DNA of 32,408 bases from an uncultured Prevotellaceae bacterium (GCA_902785945.1 CADAAR010000030.1:1-32408), one strand, 5' to 3'; positions 1 through 6,994 are shown, counted from the first letter of the stretch. Made by a program: numbers and translations. The notes: a model not told the origin generated them from the letters alone.

Positions 1-542
1 TTATGACTGTTTATATTTCTGGTATATGCTAATCATTTCAAAGAGAGGATCATAGGCTGAATCATTAGAAAGTACGGCATTGAAACAGTTTCCCCATGAT
101 TTCAGGATAAAATCAGATACAGCTTCCTGAACATTTGTGTCTGGACGAATCTCACCATTATCCTTAGCTTGACTTATCATTTGAATAAAAGCTGCTTTAA
201 ATTTATCATTGTCATCTCTGATACGATCAAGGAAACCAGGCATAACATCCGATGCTGATGTCATTAGTCTTAAATAGTAACGAATAGCCTCACTTTGACG
301 ACATCCTGTAGCAGTCTGGAAAATCTTTATGCGCTTCTCCTGCTGTTCAACATAGAAATGAACGAACTCAATCAATGAATGAGGCTTACTCATGAAATCT
401 GAAAGATACCGATCGGTATTTAACTTCTCGAAAAAACACATTTCAACCGCCATACAGAACATATAGTTACTGAACCGAAGTCCTTTTCGACAAAGGTTCT
501 GAAAGCCTTTTGGAATATTGCCTCCTTATTGTTTTTTCCCAT
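1..542 (-). pseudogene. TetR-family regulator remnant lacking its helix-turn-helix
   Basis: The remnant has two parts in different frames. An ATG at 542 opens MGKNNKEAIFQKAFRTFVEK followed by DFGSVTI, which has the look of TetR helix 1 and the start of helix 2. That frame then runs out of homology. A second frame, open from about position 520 to the stop at 1-3, encodes the ligand-binding half (MFCMAVEMCFFEKL and about 140 further residues). In intact TetR proteins about 28-30 residues (the recognition helices and the Tyr-rich turn) lie between these two parts, and here they are absent. The simplest reading is an out-of-frame deletion near 460-470 that removed the DNA-binding motif. A short protein starting at 462 could still be made, but it could not bind DNA as a TetR. 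TetR assignment of the C-terminal half rests on length and pattern, so the family call is moderate. Confidence 0.55.
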
Positions 543-560
543 AACGCATAAAGTTTGGTG

Positions 561-568
561 CAAAGATA
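561..568 (-). promoter_or_regulatory. Bacteroidetes -7 box for the TetR remnant
   Basis: The minus strand reads TATCTTTGCAC, a good match to the TAnnTTTG box, 18 bases upstream of the ATG at 542. No clear -33 TTTG is visible 20 bp further upstream. Confidence 0.5.
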
Positions 569-601
569 CAACTTAATTTTCAGAAAACATATAGTATGTC
601 G

Positions 602-788
602 AAAAAAAAATAAAGTAAAAGAAAAGTGGATTGCCCCTTATGTGACCCGAGGTATCGGCAAACACCTACAAACACACAGACAAGCAACCCACCGTATGGG
701 CTGTTTCTGTGCTTTGTTTGTATATGTTGAAATTTTGCCGATTTCAGGGTCAAAGCACCGCTTTCCGCCTCTTACGAGGCTACTTAGC
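602..788 (-). ncRNA. candidate rod-shaped non-coding RNA (6S-like shape)
   Basis: This stretch, within a gap of over 300 bases between genes, has no convincing ORF but extensive self-complementarity. Forward-strand pairs are: TGACCC (643-648) with GGGTCA (747-752); ATCGGCAAA (654-662) with TTTGCCGAT (734-742); ACAAACA (668-674) with TGTTTGT (715-721); CACAGA (675-680) with TCTGTG (706-711); CCCA (688-691) with TGGG (697-700). Outside these, TGC/GG/AAAAG (622-634) can pair with GCACC/CTTTC (755-765), which extends the rod to about 145 bp with internal loops. A small hairpin, GCCTC (767-771)/GAGGC (776-780), follows. On the minus strand a -7 box lies just upstream (794-801) and a T-run (complement of 602-610) lies at the far end, as expected for a small transcript. 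Size and rod shape resemble 6S RNA, but I recognise no family signature. It could instead be a MITE-like palindrome. Confidence 0.35.
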
Positions 789-793
789 TGCTG

Positions 794-801
794 CAAAGTT
801 A
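794..801 (-). promoter_or_regulatory. candidate -7 box upstream of the rod-shaped RNA
   Basis: The minus strand reads TAACTTTGCAGC, matching TAnnTTTG. The base run 20 bp upstream is GGTT, not TTTG, so the -33 element is weak. It points into the palindromic stretch at 602-788. Confidence 0.4.
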
Positions 802-855
802 CGAATTTTTCCCGAATGTATAACCATCATTCCAAGAAAAAGTCACATTTGCAGC

Positions 856-1707
856 CTAAAATTGAGTTTCTTTCTCTTCCAGAAGCTCAAAATGAACAGT
901 GTAACGCACACCGGCCTTACTGTGGCGATGGGCATTACGATTGAAACAGTGGAGGTTGATGTCAAGGTGGTCATTCAACTCTTTGGTGGTCAACTTGCTA
1001 TGCTGGCCGTTTTCAATGCCCCAACCATGGGCAAGGCCACCTTCAGGCATAATAGAAAGAGCATAACGTTTGTTGAACACCCGCATGGAACGTGAATGTC
1101 CCAGGTTCTTAACCTCATACTTAATCTTGTCACGTACAATCTGGTTCATACACTCCTCCAGATATTTGTCACGATGTTCTACATAGGAGAAACGACGATC
1201 AAGCTTCAGATCATCATCGTCGAATTTAACACGGAAGTCCATCTTCGAGAGGGCGATGGTAATGCCTCGGACATTCAGCATGTAGAGGTCGCGGATGCGA
1301 CGGATGAATTGTGCCAGAATAATACAACCAAGAGGGGTGTTGATGTACCTGTCCTCATAGACGATTTCAACCACAGGGTCGTTTATCATTACACCTCGAA
1401 TGTAGTGCCACTTCTCAGGATGGTACTCCTGAAGGACATCGAACAGTTCATCACTGATAACATTCTGAGTGACGTGGAAAGTGAATGTCAGTTCATCACC
1501 ATAACCGACATAGGACACAAGCCTATCGGTATCGATAAGGGGAAAAGCCCACTTTTCGAAAACGCTGACAGCCTTGTGGGAATCTTGGATGTCCCAGTCA
1601 TCAGAATACTTTTGTAATACACTTGTCAGCCAAACCGCCAACTTCTTTCTCTCATGATCCTTTATCCATAATGGGATAGGATGCTCGTTAAAATTGTTGT
1701 TAGCCAT
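856..1707 (-). CDS. unrecognised protein encoded downstream of a WYL regulator
   Basis: I do not recognise this 283-residue protein. The start is placed at MANNNFNEHP (1707) because the nine codons upstream from 1734 look like leader rather than protein. It is soluble: no signal peptide or membrane segment. Visible features are an N-terminal Trp-rich part (IPLWIKDHERKKLAVWL), a DDDD run near residue 165, a basic stretch (HSRSMRVFNKRY) and a His/Asn-rich C-terminus (CFNRNAHRHSKAGVRYTVHF). It lies 48 bases downstream of the WYL-domain gene on the same strand, with no promoter seen between them, so the two are probably one transcript. WYL proteins often control defence or stress genes. A role as the controlled effector is therefore possible, but it is inference from position only. 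The frame is intact even though the regulator is frameshifted. Confidence 0.7.
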   Translation of the reverse strand: MANNNFNEHPIPLWIKDHERKKLAVWLTSVLQKYSDDWDIQDSHKAVSVFEKWAFPLIDTDRLVSYVGYGDELTFTFHVTQNVISDELFDVLQEYHPEKWHYIRGVMINDPVVEIVYEDRYINTPLGCIILAQFIRRIRDLYMLNVRGITIALSKMDFRVKFDDDDLKLDRRFSYVEHRDKYLEECMNQIVRDKIKYEVKNLGHSRSMRVFNKRYALSIMPEGGLAHGWGIENGQHSKLTTKELNDHLDINLHCFNRNAHRHSKAGVRYTVHFELLEEKETQF

Positions 1708-1755
1708 AATAATTGAAATAAAAATGCGCTGCAATATATTGCAGAATCGTCGAGT

Positions 1756-2762
1756 CTAAGTAGACGAACCGTATTTTTTTCTGGCAGAACTCAATTTTCT
1801 CATAATATCGCTGCGAAGTTTACCCTTAGTTTTGACAGTAATGCCATCACCGTATGACATCAGTTCCATCATCAACTCAGCATTTGGAATCACTTGGATA
1901 GTCATAAATACACCCGTTTTGTCTCTGCCGACAATCTTCTGGCTATGATGAATAGGGCGAGTCTGGAGATAGGGCAATTCATGTTTGTCGACATGGAACT
2001 TAATAATCTGCGGCTCGCCTTCCATCCGGGCGATGCCATAGACATCCTTGAAATAGTCATGAACATCAATATCGATAGGAACATACTCATCTATCAGAGA
2101 AGGATGGAAGGAAACCATGCGGTCAAGGGCATAGGATGATATAGAATCCAGATGATGGGCATTCTTGGCTACCAGATACCAGCGTTGCCTGAACTGCTTC
2201 AGGTAATAGGGATAGAGCAGATGAGTGCGAGGCTTCTTACCGAACCGCTGATAGTCAAGGAATATAGGTCGTTTATCAACGATGGCATGGAACAGGCCGG
2301 TGAAGAACTCGCGGCCAAAAACGGTATCGGAATCCTCGAACTCCACGACAGGCTTGTCTGGGGTATTGATCGACACATCAAAGCGGGAGCACAAATCTCT
2401 AATCCATTCCATCTGAGGCATACCATCGAAACGACGGAGAATTTCAAGAGCACCTTGGATTTCCTTAATTTCATCTTCCAAGAGCGAATTGGAATAGATG
2501 GAGAAGTCTGCCCGTTCATATCGATAGCGAATGATACGACCATCGAAAGGATCATGGAAACTCTCATATTGACAAAGTCACCATTGGCCATCTCGGTCAT
2601 ATCCTTCAGAATTGTGTCCTTCGACATGACTGGTGGGATTCCTCTGGCCGCAAGACGATGGTTAATCACTCGAAGGCAGTCCTGAATGGACACGCCTTTC
2701 CTTTGCTGAAGTAGTCCGTCGAGAATACGGACTCGAAGGCTGAAATTCTTTGTATTTGGCAT
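1756..2762 (-). pseudogene. WYL-domain transcriptional regulator, frameshifted
   Basis: Two overlapping frames together make a regulator of about 335 residues, the usual length for Bacteroidetes WYL proteins. The first frame (from 2762, MPNTKNFSLRVRILDGLLQQ) is the winged-helix part and includes ISKDTILKDM-like sequence (MSKDTILKDMTEMANGDFV). The second frame continues FHDPFDGRIIRYRYERADFS and then LLEDEIKEIQGALEILRRFD, the WYL core (IFLDYQRFG, HLLYPYYLKQFRQRWYLVAK, where RWYLVA is the WYL signature) and the C-terminal WCX-type domain. The break lies between about 2545 and 2577: the second frame has an in-frame TGA at 2578-2580, so the shift must be downstream of it on the coding strand. A single-base error in the assembly would look the same. 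Such regulators bind ligands or nucleic acid through the WYL fold and often govern defence genes. Confidence 0.75.
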
Positions 2763-2930
2763 AATATCTTAAATATTTGAATCAGATCCGTACCATAACC
2801 ACGCAGTATGCTACGTGGTAGCCAGGTCAGTCCATGGCGGCGTCAAATACGGTGACGCTTCAAGATATATAGCCTTCGAGCCGGTGTTAAGACGCTGCCA
2901 TCGGACAGGACTGGAACCGACACTTTCTTG
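2763..2930 (-). promoter_or_regulatory. structured 5' leader of the WYL gene
   Basis: The promoter at 2931-2938 leaves a leader of about 165 bases. It contains a 9-bp hairpin (2798-2806 with 2811-2819, one G-U pair, loop CAUA). It also has a 6-bp hairpin, GCGTCA/TGACGC (2840-2845 with 2853-2858). A long-range helix is possible: CAGUCC/GGACUG (2908-2913 with 2828-2833), continued by GGCAGCGUC/GACGCCGCC (2891-2899 with 2836-2844, one mismatch). The long-range helix and the 6-bp hairpin use the same bases (2840-2844) and exclude each other. I do not recognise a known riboswitch or leader class. Confidence 0.4.
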
Positions 2931-2938
2931 CAAAGATA
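2931..2938 (-). promoter_or_regulatory. -7 box for the WYL gene
   Basis: The minus strand reads GCTATCTTTGCAAG, a strong TAnnTTTG match. Twenty bases upstream the minus strand has TTTC, close to the -33 TTTG. Confidence 0.6.
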
Positions 2939-3010
2939 GCAATTATCTGTGAGAAACGGAAATTTATTGAGAAATAATACATTTGGGGAAGAAGAAAGAG
3001 GCTCAGAAAG

Positions 3011-3041
3011 TTGCATATCTCAGATTTTTTTTGTAATTTTG
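3011..3041 (+). promoter_or_regulatory. promoter for the small hydrophobic ORF
   Basis: TTG at 3011-3013 and TAATTTTG at 3034-3041 are separated by 20 bases, the Bacteroidetes spacing. It reads towards the ORF at 3099. Confidence 0.55.
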
Positions 3042-3098
3042 TAGGTAGAATCGGGCTTCTGTAGAGGCCTGAAGTTGAATCGTAAAATCGAAAGTGCT

Positions 3099-3224
3099 AT
3101 GATGATATTTAGTTTCTTCTTCGTGCTGTTCTATACAGTGACACACGCCATCCTCTCGGCAGTGGGATTGGTTTTGAGGGGCATCTTAAAGGTGTTTGGC
3201 TTCGTGTTCGGAGTCGGGCGCTGA
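3099..3224 (+). CDS. small hydrophobic single-span peptide (41 aa)
   Basis: An ATG-ATG start at 3099 opens MMIFSFFFVLFYTVTHAILS and ends ...VFGFVFGVGR. Nearly the whole peptide is hydrophobic or amphipathic with only three basic residues (two Arg, one Lys), so one membrane helix is expected. A good promoter lies about 57 bases upstream, which supports expression. I do not recognise a family. The position, between the WYL leader and the replication origin, suggests it belongs to the mobile segment. A type I toxin-like membrane peptide is possible but not supported by any antisense RNA I could identify. Confidence 0.45.
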   Translation: MMIFSFFFVLFYTVTHAILSAVGLVLRGILKVFGFVFGVGR

Positions 3225-3305
3225 GATGCTGCCATGAACCGCCAATTCAACCGTCAACCCAACACGAATCCCAGCGTTTTTCTTTCCCAAAAAGTCGAAA
3301 GTTCA

Positions 3306-3345
3306 TAAAGCTTTATTTATATATTTATTTAATAAGCTTTATTTA
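3306..3345. other. AT-rich stretch of a plasmid-type origin
   Basis: This stretch is almost entirely A and T, and carries the direct repeat AAGCTTTATTTA at 3308-3319 and 3334-3345. It sits 43 bases before the first iteron, where an iteron plasmid has its DNA-unwinding element. Confidence 0.6.
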
Positions 3346-3388
3346 CGGAGGGCAGGAATGGCCTGTTTATCGGGGTTTCAAGAGTTTA

Positions 3389-3540
3389 GTCAGGAGGTTT
3401 TTAGCACCAAGTTAGGAGGTTTTTAGGCGAAAGTTAGGAGGTTTTTAGCAAGTAACAGTCGAAGTTAGGAGGTTTTTAGGCAACGCCGGGTGTCAACCTG
3501 TAGCTGGGACTAAGGGTTATCGAAGTTAGGAGGTTTTTAG
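3389..3540 (+). repeat. five iterons of a replication origin
   Basis: The 16-mer GTTAGGAGGTTTTTAG occurs at 3411-3426, 3433-3448, 3464-3479 and 3525-3540, and once as GTCAGGAGGTTTTTAG at 3389-3404. The first three starts are exactly 22 bp apart, the spacing of classical iterons on one face of the helix; the next steps are 31 and 61 bp. The array lies directly before the promoter of a Rep_3-type initiator gene, so these are very probably Rep-binding sites. Confidence 0.88.
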
Positions 3541-3563
3541 CACAGGACACGGCTCTCGGGCGA

Positions 3564-3595
3564 TTTGGTGATTTCGGGGAAAAACACTATCTTTG
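3564..3595 (+). promoter_or_regulatory. rep promoter
   Basis: TTTG at 3564-3567 and TATCTTTG at 3588-3595 are separated by exactly 20 bases. It follows the last iteron by 23 bases, so Rep bound to the iterons could repress its own gene. Confidence 0.75.
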
Positions 3596-3722
3596 CAGCG
3601 TCTTAGTTACGGACGACTTTAATTTGTGCTTTACTTTGATTTCGTAACAAGAGCCAGTCGGACAGCAGCCGTCGGAAGCGGACTGCGATCCGTCGGGTAG
3701 AGCAAAGCATGAATGATGAACA

Positions 3723-3736
3723 TCCGTAGCTACGGA
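3723..3736. promoter_or_regulatory. palindrome before rep
   Basis: TCCGTAGCTACGGA is a perfect 14-bp palindrome, 17 bases before the rep ATG. Candidate operator for a Rep dimer, or an RNA hairpin near the ribosome-binding region. Confidence 0.4.
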
Positions 3737-3753
3737 AACAGCAAAAGAAGATT

Positions 3754-4966
3754 ATGCCTCGGCAGAAACAAGATACGATCAGGCTTGCGGAACTGGCCTC
3801 GATCGAACACGAACCAGTAACATGGTGCAACGACCTTATCAGTTCACCTGGAGAACGGCCTGAACGTGCCAGAGAACTGGAAGGAGCTGTACTTCTACAT
3901 GACCGACCGCGACCTGGGAATCATCGGTGGCCAGAAGAACATCAGGTATACATACGACGTGCTCACAAAACTGGGCATGAAGTTCTTCCCAATCACTTAT
4001 CACAGACCGAACGGCAGTGTCATCGTGGGCCGCATTCACTGGGTGGACACATTCTTCTACGATGAGGAGAAGGATATCTACGCCATACGAATCTCGCCGG
4101 AGATTATGCCGCTGCTGATCAACCTGACGCAGAACTTCACAACGTTTGACCTCGGTACGGCCATGCGGCTGAGGTCGAAGTACACACAGAAGCTGTATGA
4201 GCTGTGTTGCAAATACGGCGGCGACTACAGATTCAGCGACGGTCAGGAGGAAACGACGGGAAACGTGTACAAAAAGCGTGTTGTGCCGATAGCAATGGAG
4301 TATTTCCGGGTGCTGTTCAACCTGAATGAAATCAGGGATAAGAAGACAGGACGGGTCTTGCAGGAATCGTCGTACGAAAGCTATAAGGACATCCGAAGTA
4401 ATATCCTTCAGGTGGCTCAGAATGAGCTTTACGACCTGTTTATGTTTCATGCCTCGAATGTTTGGTTCGATTATCAGGCAGGGCCTCGGAAGGGCAAGGG
4501 CGGCAAGACATCATCGATCATCATCTACGTCTATACACGCGAGAATCCGAAGGAAGGGCTTTGCAGGCCTTGGCAAAAGGGTGACGAAGAATTATGGCCT
4601 TATGAGCCGGAATATATTGAGAAGAAACGGAAAACACCCCAGCAGAAGCTGCATGCGAATATCTTCTACGGTGCGGACAGGCAGGAGGAAATCGTCATCT
4701 CATTGCTCTCGAAGTACCTGAGCAGACGTGAACTGACGTACTATATGGGAATAATAAATAAGGAGGCCAGGCTATGTTACGACAGCTATACGCAGGTGAT
4801 CCAGGTAATTCTGGAAAAAGAGAAACAGCCTAAGTTCAAGAAGGGAACCAAACAATACAAGCGGAACAACATCATAGAATACGCTCTTCAAGAGAATCTG
4901 AAGGAATACGGAACTACAAACAGGTTTATAAGCAGCAGGAACTATTTTCTCGCTAATTATATATAG
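3754..4966 (+). pseudogene. Rep_3-family plasmid replication initiator, broken near the N-terminus
   Basis: Initiators of this family bind iterons and open the origin. The first frame (ATG 3754) gives MPRQKQDTIRLAELASIEHE and PVTWCNDLISS, a plausible Rep N-terminus, then drifts into nonsense. The second frame gives NGLNVPENWKELYFYM, then TDRDLGIIGGQKNIRYTY, FDLGTAMRLRSKYTQKLYEL (a typical Rep_3 winged-helix segment) and a C-terminal half to residue 366. The second frame has a stop at 3818-3820, so the break lies between 3821 and about 3865. Intact relatives should carry an extra helix between the two parts, so an out-of-frame deletion is more likely than a one-base change; this is inference. 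The C-terminal part could start from GTG at 3866 but would lack part of winged helix 1. The iterons and promoter just upstream fit this role. Confidence 0.8.
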
Positions 4967-5146
4967 GTGTGAATCGCTGTCGTCTGATCCTAGGGTAGCA
5001 AATCTGGAATATTTCAATTATCGGAAGGGATTTGGCAGCATTCACGCCCTTTTTGTGACCCCAGTAGGGTTACATACCACCAAAGGAAAGAGGATTGTAT
5101 TTTGGGGTAAATACTTGTAACCTTTCAACCCAAAATAATCGAAAAA

Positions 5147-5190
5147 TCGGTTGTGCAAATTTTGATTTTGCTTAAAATTTGCACAACCGA
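5147..5190. repeat. perfect 17-bp inverted repeat
   Basis: TCGGTTGTGCAAATTTT (5147-5163) and its exact reverse complement (5174-5190) flank a 10-base loop. The stem contains TTGTGCAAATTT, which also occurs at 5369-5380. There is no T-run after it on either side, so it is a poor terminator. It lies 180 bases after rep, in the gap before tRNA-Pro. A recombination site, replication structure or protein-binding dyad of the mobile segment is more likely. Confidence 0.7.
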
Positions 5191-5357
5191 AGCCATATAT
5201 TGGGCAGTCATCAGCATACAAAATGCATGTAAACAAATGCAAAAATACCGTTAACGAATGTAAATACCGACTTTACACGATATTACACAAAACGGTTTCT
5301 GAACTATGCGTACATTCCGTATATAAAGGGGATTCGTATGATCGGGCAAAGGAGATG

Positions 5358-5380
5358 TTGTGCAAGTGTTGTGCAAATTT
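5358..5380 (+). repeat. TTGTGCAA direct repeats next to tRNA-Pro
   Basis: TTGTGCAA occurs at 5358-5365 and 5369-5376 (period 11 bp), and the longer TTGTGCAAATTT at 5369-5380 is shared with the inverted repeat at 5151-5162. They lie 54-76 bases from the 3' end of the tRNA gene, where integrase arm sites often lie. No integrase gene is present. The remainder of the gap 4967-5433 shows no convincing ORF. Confidence 0.4.
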
Positions 5381-5433
5381 GGGTATTAAAAAAGTTAAGG
5401 TGCTGAAAATCAACACCTTAACTCTCGCGGTTG

Positions 5434-5506
5434 TCGGGATTACTGGACTCGAACCAGCGACCTCGCGCCCCCCAGACGTGTGCGCTACCAACTGCGCTAA
5501 ATCCCG
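5434..5506 (-). tRNA. tRNA-Pro (anticodon GGG)
   Basis: The minus strand folds as a 73-base cloverleaf without an encoded CCA. The acceptor stem is CGGGATT/AATCCCG with discriminator A (5434). The D-arm is GCGC..AGTTGGTA..GCGC, and the anticodon loop is CTGGGGG, giving anticodon GGG after U33. The anticodon stem CACGT/GCGCG has one A-C mismatch and one G-U pair. The variable loop is AGGTC and the T-arm is GCTGG-TTCGAGT-CCAGT. Its 3' end faces the decayed plasmid-like segment at lower coordinates, the usual side for integration into tRNA genes. Confidence 0.93.
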
Positions 5507-5551
5507 ATCATTTTTAAGCTTAGCACCGACCCTTTGGTCGAAATGCGGGTG

Positions 5552-5559
5552 CAAAAGTA
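5552..5559 (-). promoter_or_regulatory. -7 box for tRNA-Pro
   Basis: The minus strand reads TACTTTTGCACC, matching TAnnTTTG, about 45 bases upstream of the tRNA 5' end. Confidence 0.55.
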
Positions 5560-5629
5560 CACACATTTTTCCGTTTGACCAAATTTTCCGGCCACTTTTT
5601 TCAATTTTAAGCTATTTTTTTATGTCAGA

Positions 5630-5661
5630 TTTGCTGATACCGATAAAAATTCGTACCTTTG
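5630..5661 (+). promoter_or_regulatory. aroA promoter
   Basis: TTTG (5630-5633), exactly 20 bases, then TACCTTTG (5654-5661). The aroA ATG follows 28 bases later. Confidence 0.75.
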
Positions 5662-5689
5662 CACCACAAATCAAGACTACAACAGATAA

Positions 5690-6952
5690 ATGACACAATA
5701 TCAAATCGCGGCTCCCAAACTGCAGAATGCTGTGGTGAGCCTGCCTGCCTCGAAGAGCATATCAAACCGTGCACTTATCATTTATGCGCTCAGCGGTGGA
5801 CATCAGTTGCCAGAGAACCTGTCGGACTGCGATGACACCCAGGTGATACTCGATGCCCTGCGCGATATGCCCGAAGAAATCAACATCAAGGCTGCGGGTA
5901 CGGCCATGCGCTTTATGACGGCCTATCTGAGTGTGATGAAAGGTACGCACGTGCTCACGGGTACGGAGCGCATGAAGCAGCGTCCCATCGGCATCTTGGT
6001 CGACGCCCTCAGGAAACTGGGTGCCGACATCAGCTACGAGGGTAAGGAGGGTTATCCCCCACTCCGCATCACAGGCCAGGACATCGAAGGTGGTGAACTG
6101 GAGATAGAGGGCAGCGTGAGCTCGCAATATATCTCAGCCCTGCTGATGATTGGTCCCGTGCTGAAGAAAGGTCTCGAACTGAAGCTAACGGGCGACATCA
6201 TCTCCCGTCCCTATATCGACCTAACGCTGTGGATGATGCGCGAATATGGCGCTGATGCCGAATGGACCTCGGCCGACACCATCACCGTGAAGCATCAACC
6301 TTACGTGAACCGCGACTACGTGATAGAAAACGACTGGAGCGGCGCCAGCTACTGGTATGAGATACTGGCCCTGAGCGACGACCGCGAGGCCCAAGTGGTG
6401 CTGAACGGACTGAAGGACGGCTCGAAACAGGGCGACTCGGTGGTGAGATATATCTTCAGTCTGCTGGGCGTGAAGACCGTGTTCCAGTCGAAGGCAACGA
6501 ATGAGCCGCAGAAAGTGACGCTGAAGCGCAACGGCCGTTGTGTGCCGAAGCTGGAGTATGACTTTGTGAACTCCCCCGACCTGGCACAGACGGTGATTGT
6601 GACCTGCGCAGCGCTGAACATACCCTTTCACTTCAAAGGTCTGGCCACGTTGAAGATCAAAGAAACCGACCGCATTGAGGCCATGAAGCGTGAGATGCGG
6701 AAGCTGGGCTACGTGCTCCACGACCACAACGATAGTGAACTCTACTGGGACGGAGAGCGCTGCGAGCCCTCGATGGAAGAAGGCATCGACACCTATAACG
6801 ATCACCGCATGGCCCTCTCGTTTGCACCCTTCGCCATGAAGTCGGACAAGCTGATTATCAACAATCCGCAAGTAGTGACGAAATCCTATCCACACTTCTG
6901 GAAGAGCCTGCGCGACGCTGGATTCAGCGTCGAAGTGAAGAGTGAAGAGTGA
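5690..6952 (+). CDS. aroA: 3-phosphoshikimate 1-carboxyvinyltransferase (EPSP synthase)
   Basis: The enzyme transfers the enolpyruvyl group of PEP to shikimate 3-phosphate, the sixth step of chorismate synthesis, in the cytoplasm. The 420 residues match the family length. Substrate-binding motifs are visible: LPASKSISNRALI near residue 18-30, AAGTAMRFMTAYLS (the GNAGT-type loop) near 68, RPIGILVDALRKLGA, SVSSQYISALLM, KIKETDRIEAMKREMRKLG and the C-terminal YNDHRMALSFAPFA and TKSYPHFWKSL. It is shorter than some family members in the middle, as is usual in Bacteroidetes. It has its own promoter and may head an operon with the next gene and porW. The last six residues (EVKSEE) are encoded by a GTGAAGA tandem repeat that has run into the reading frame. 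Confidence 0.97.
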   Translation: MTQYQIAAPKLQNAVVSLPASKSISNRALIIYALSGGHQLPENLSDCDDTQVILDALRDMPEEINIKAAGTAMRFMTAYLSVMKGTHVLTGTERMKQRPIGILVDALRKLGADISYEGKEGYPPLRITGQDIEGGELEIEGSVSSQYISALLMIGPVLKKGLELKLTGDIISRPYIDLTLWMMREYGADAEWTSADTITVKHQPYVNRDYVIENDWSGASYWYEILALSDDREAQVVLNGLKDGSKQGDSVVRYIFSLLGVKTVFQSKATNEPQKVTLKRNGRCVPKLEYDFVNSPDLAQTVIVTCAALNIPFHFKGLATLKIKETDRIEAMKREMRKLGYVLHDHNDSELYWDGERCEPSMEEGIDTYNDHRMALSFAPFAMKSDKLIINNPQVVTKSYPHFWKSLRDAGFSVEVKSEE

Positions 6953-6993
6953 AGAATTTGCTACCGCAGAAAGAGTTAAGAATTTGCTACCGC
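6934..6993 (+). repeat. GTGAAGA tandem repeat and 16-bp direct repeat at the aroA end
   Basis: GTGAAGA occurs three times in tandem (about 6935-6955), spanning the aroA stop codon. It is followed by the 16-mer AAGAATTTGCTACCGC at 6952-6967 and again at 6978-6993, directly before the next start codon. Confidence 0.8.
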
Positions 6994-6994
6994 T

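Noticed and set aside
2900-2925. T-arm-like string GGACTGGAACCGAC on the plus strand, suggesting a second tRNA or a tRNA fragment from integration.
   Set aside because: The flanking bases do not form a T-stem or any cloverleaf, and it does not match the 3' end of the tRNA-Pro gene well enough for an attachment duplicate.
3234-3308. A 24-codon ORF (MNRQFNRQPN...) after the small hydrophobic peptide.
   Set aside because: Too short, no start signal seen, and it runs into the AT-rich origin stretch.
3389-3540. The GTTAGGAGG repeats as a CRISPR array.
   Set aside because: The spacers are 6-45 bases and irregular, the repeat is only 16 bases with no palindrome, and no cas genes are near; a rep gene follows instead.
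5147-5190. Inverted repeat as an intrinsic terminator for rep.
   Set aside because: There is no T-run after the stem in either direction, and it lies about 180 bases beyond the rep stop.
5223-5693. Long plus-strand frame of 156 codons.
   Set aside because: It reads through the tRNA-Pro gene in antisense and through the aroA promoter; its composition is not protein-like.
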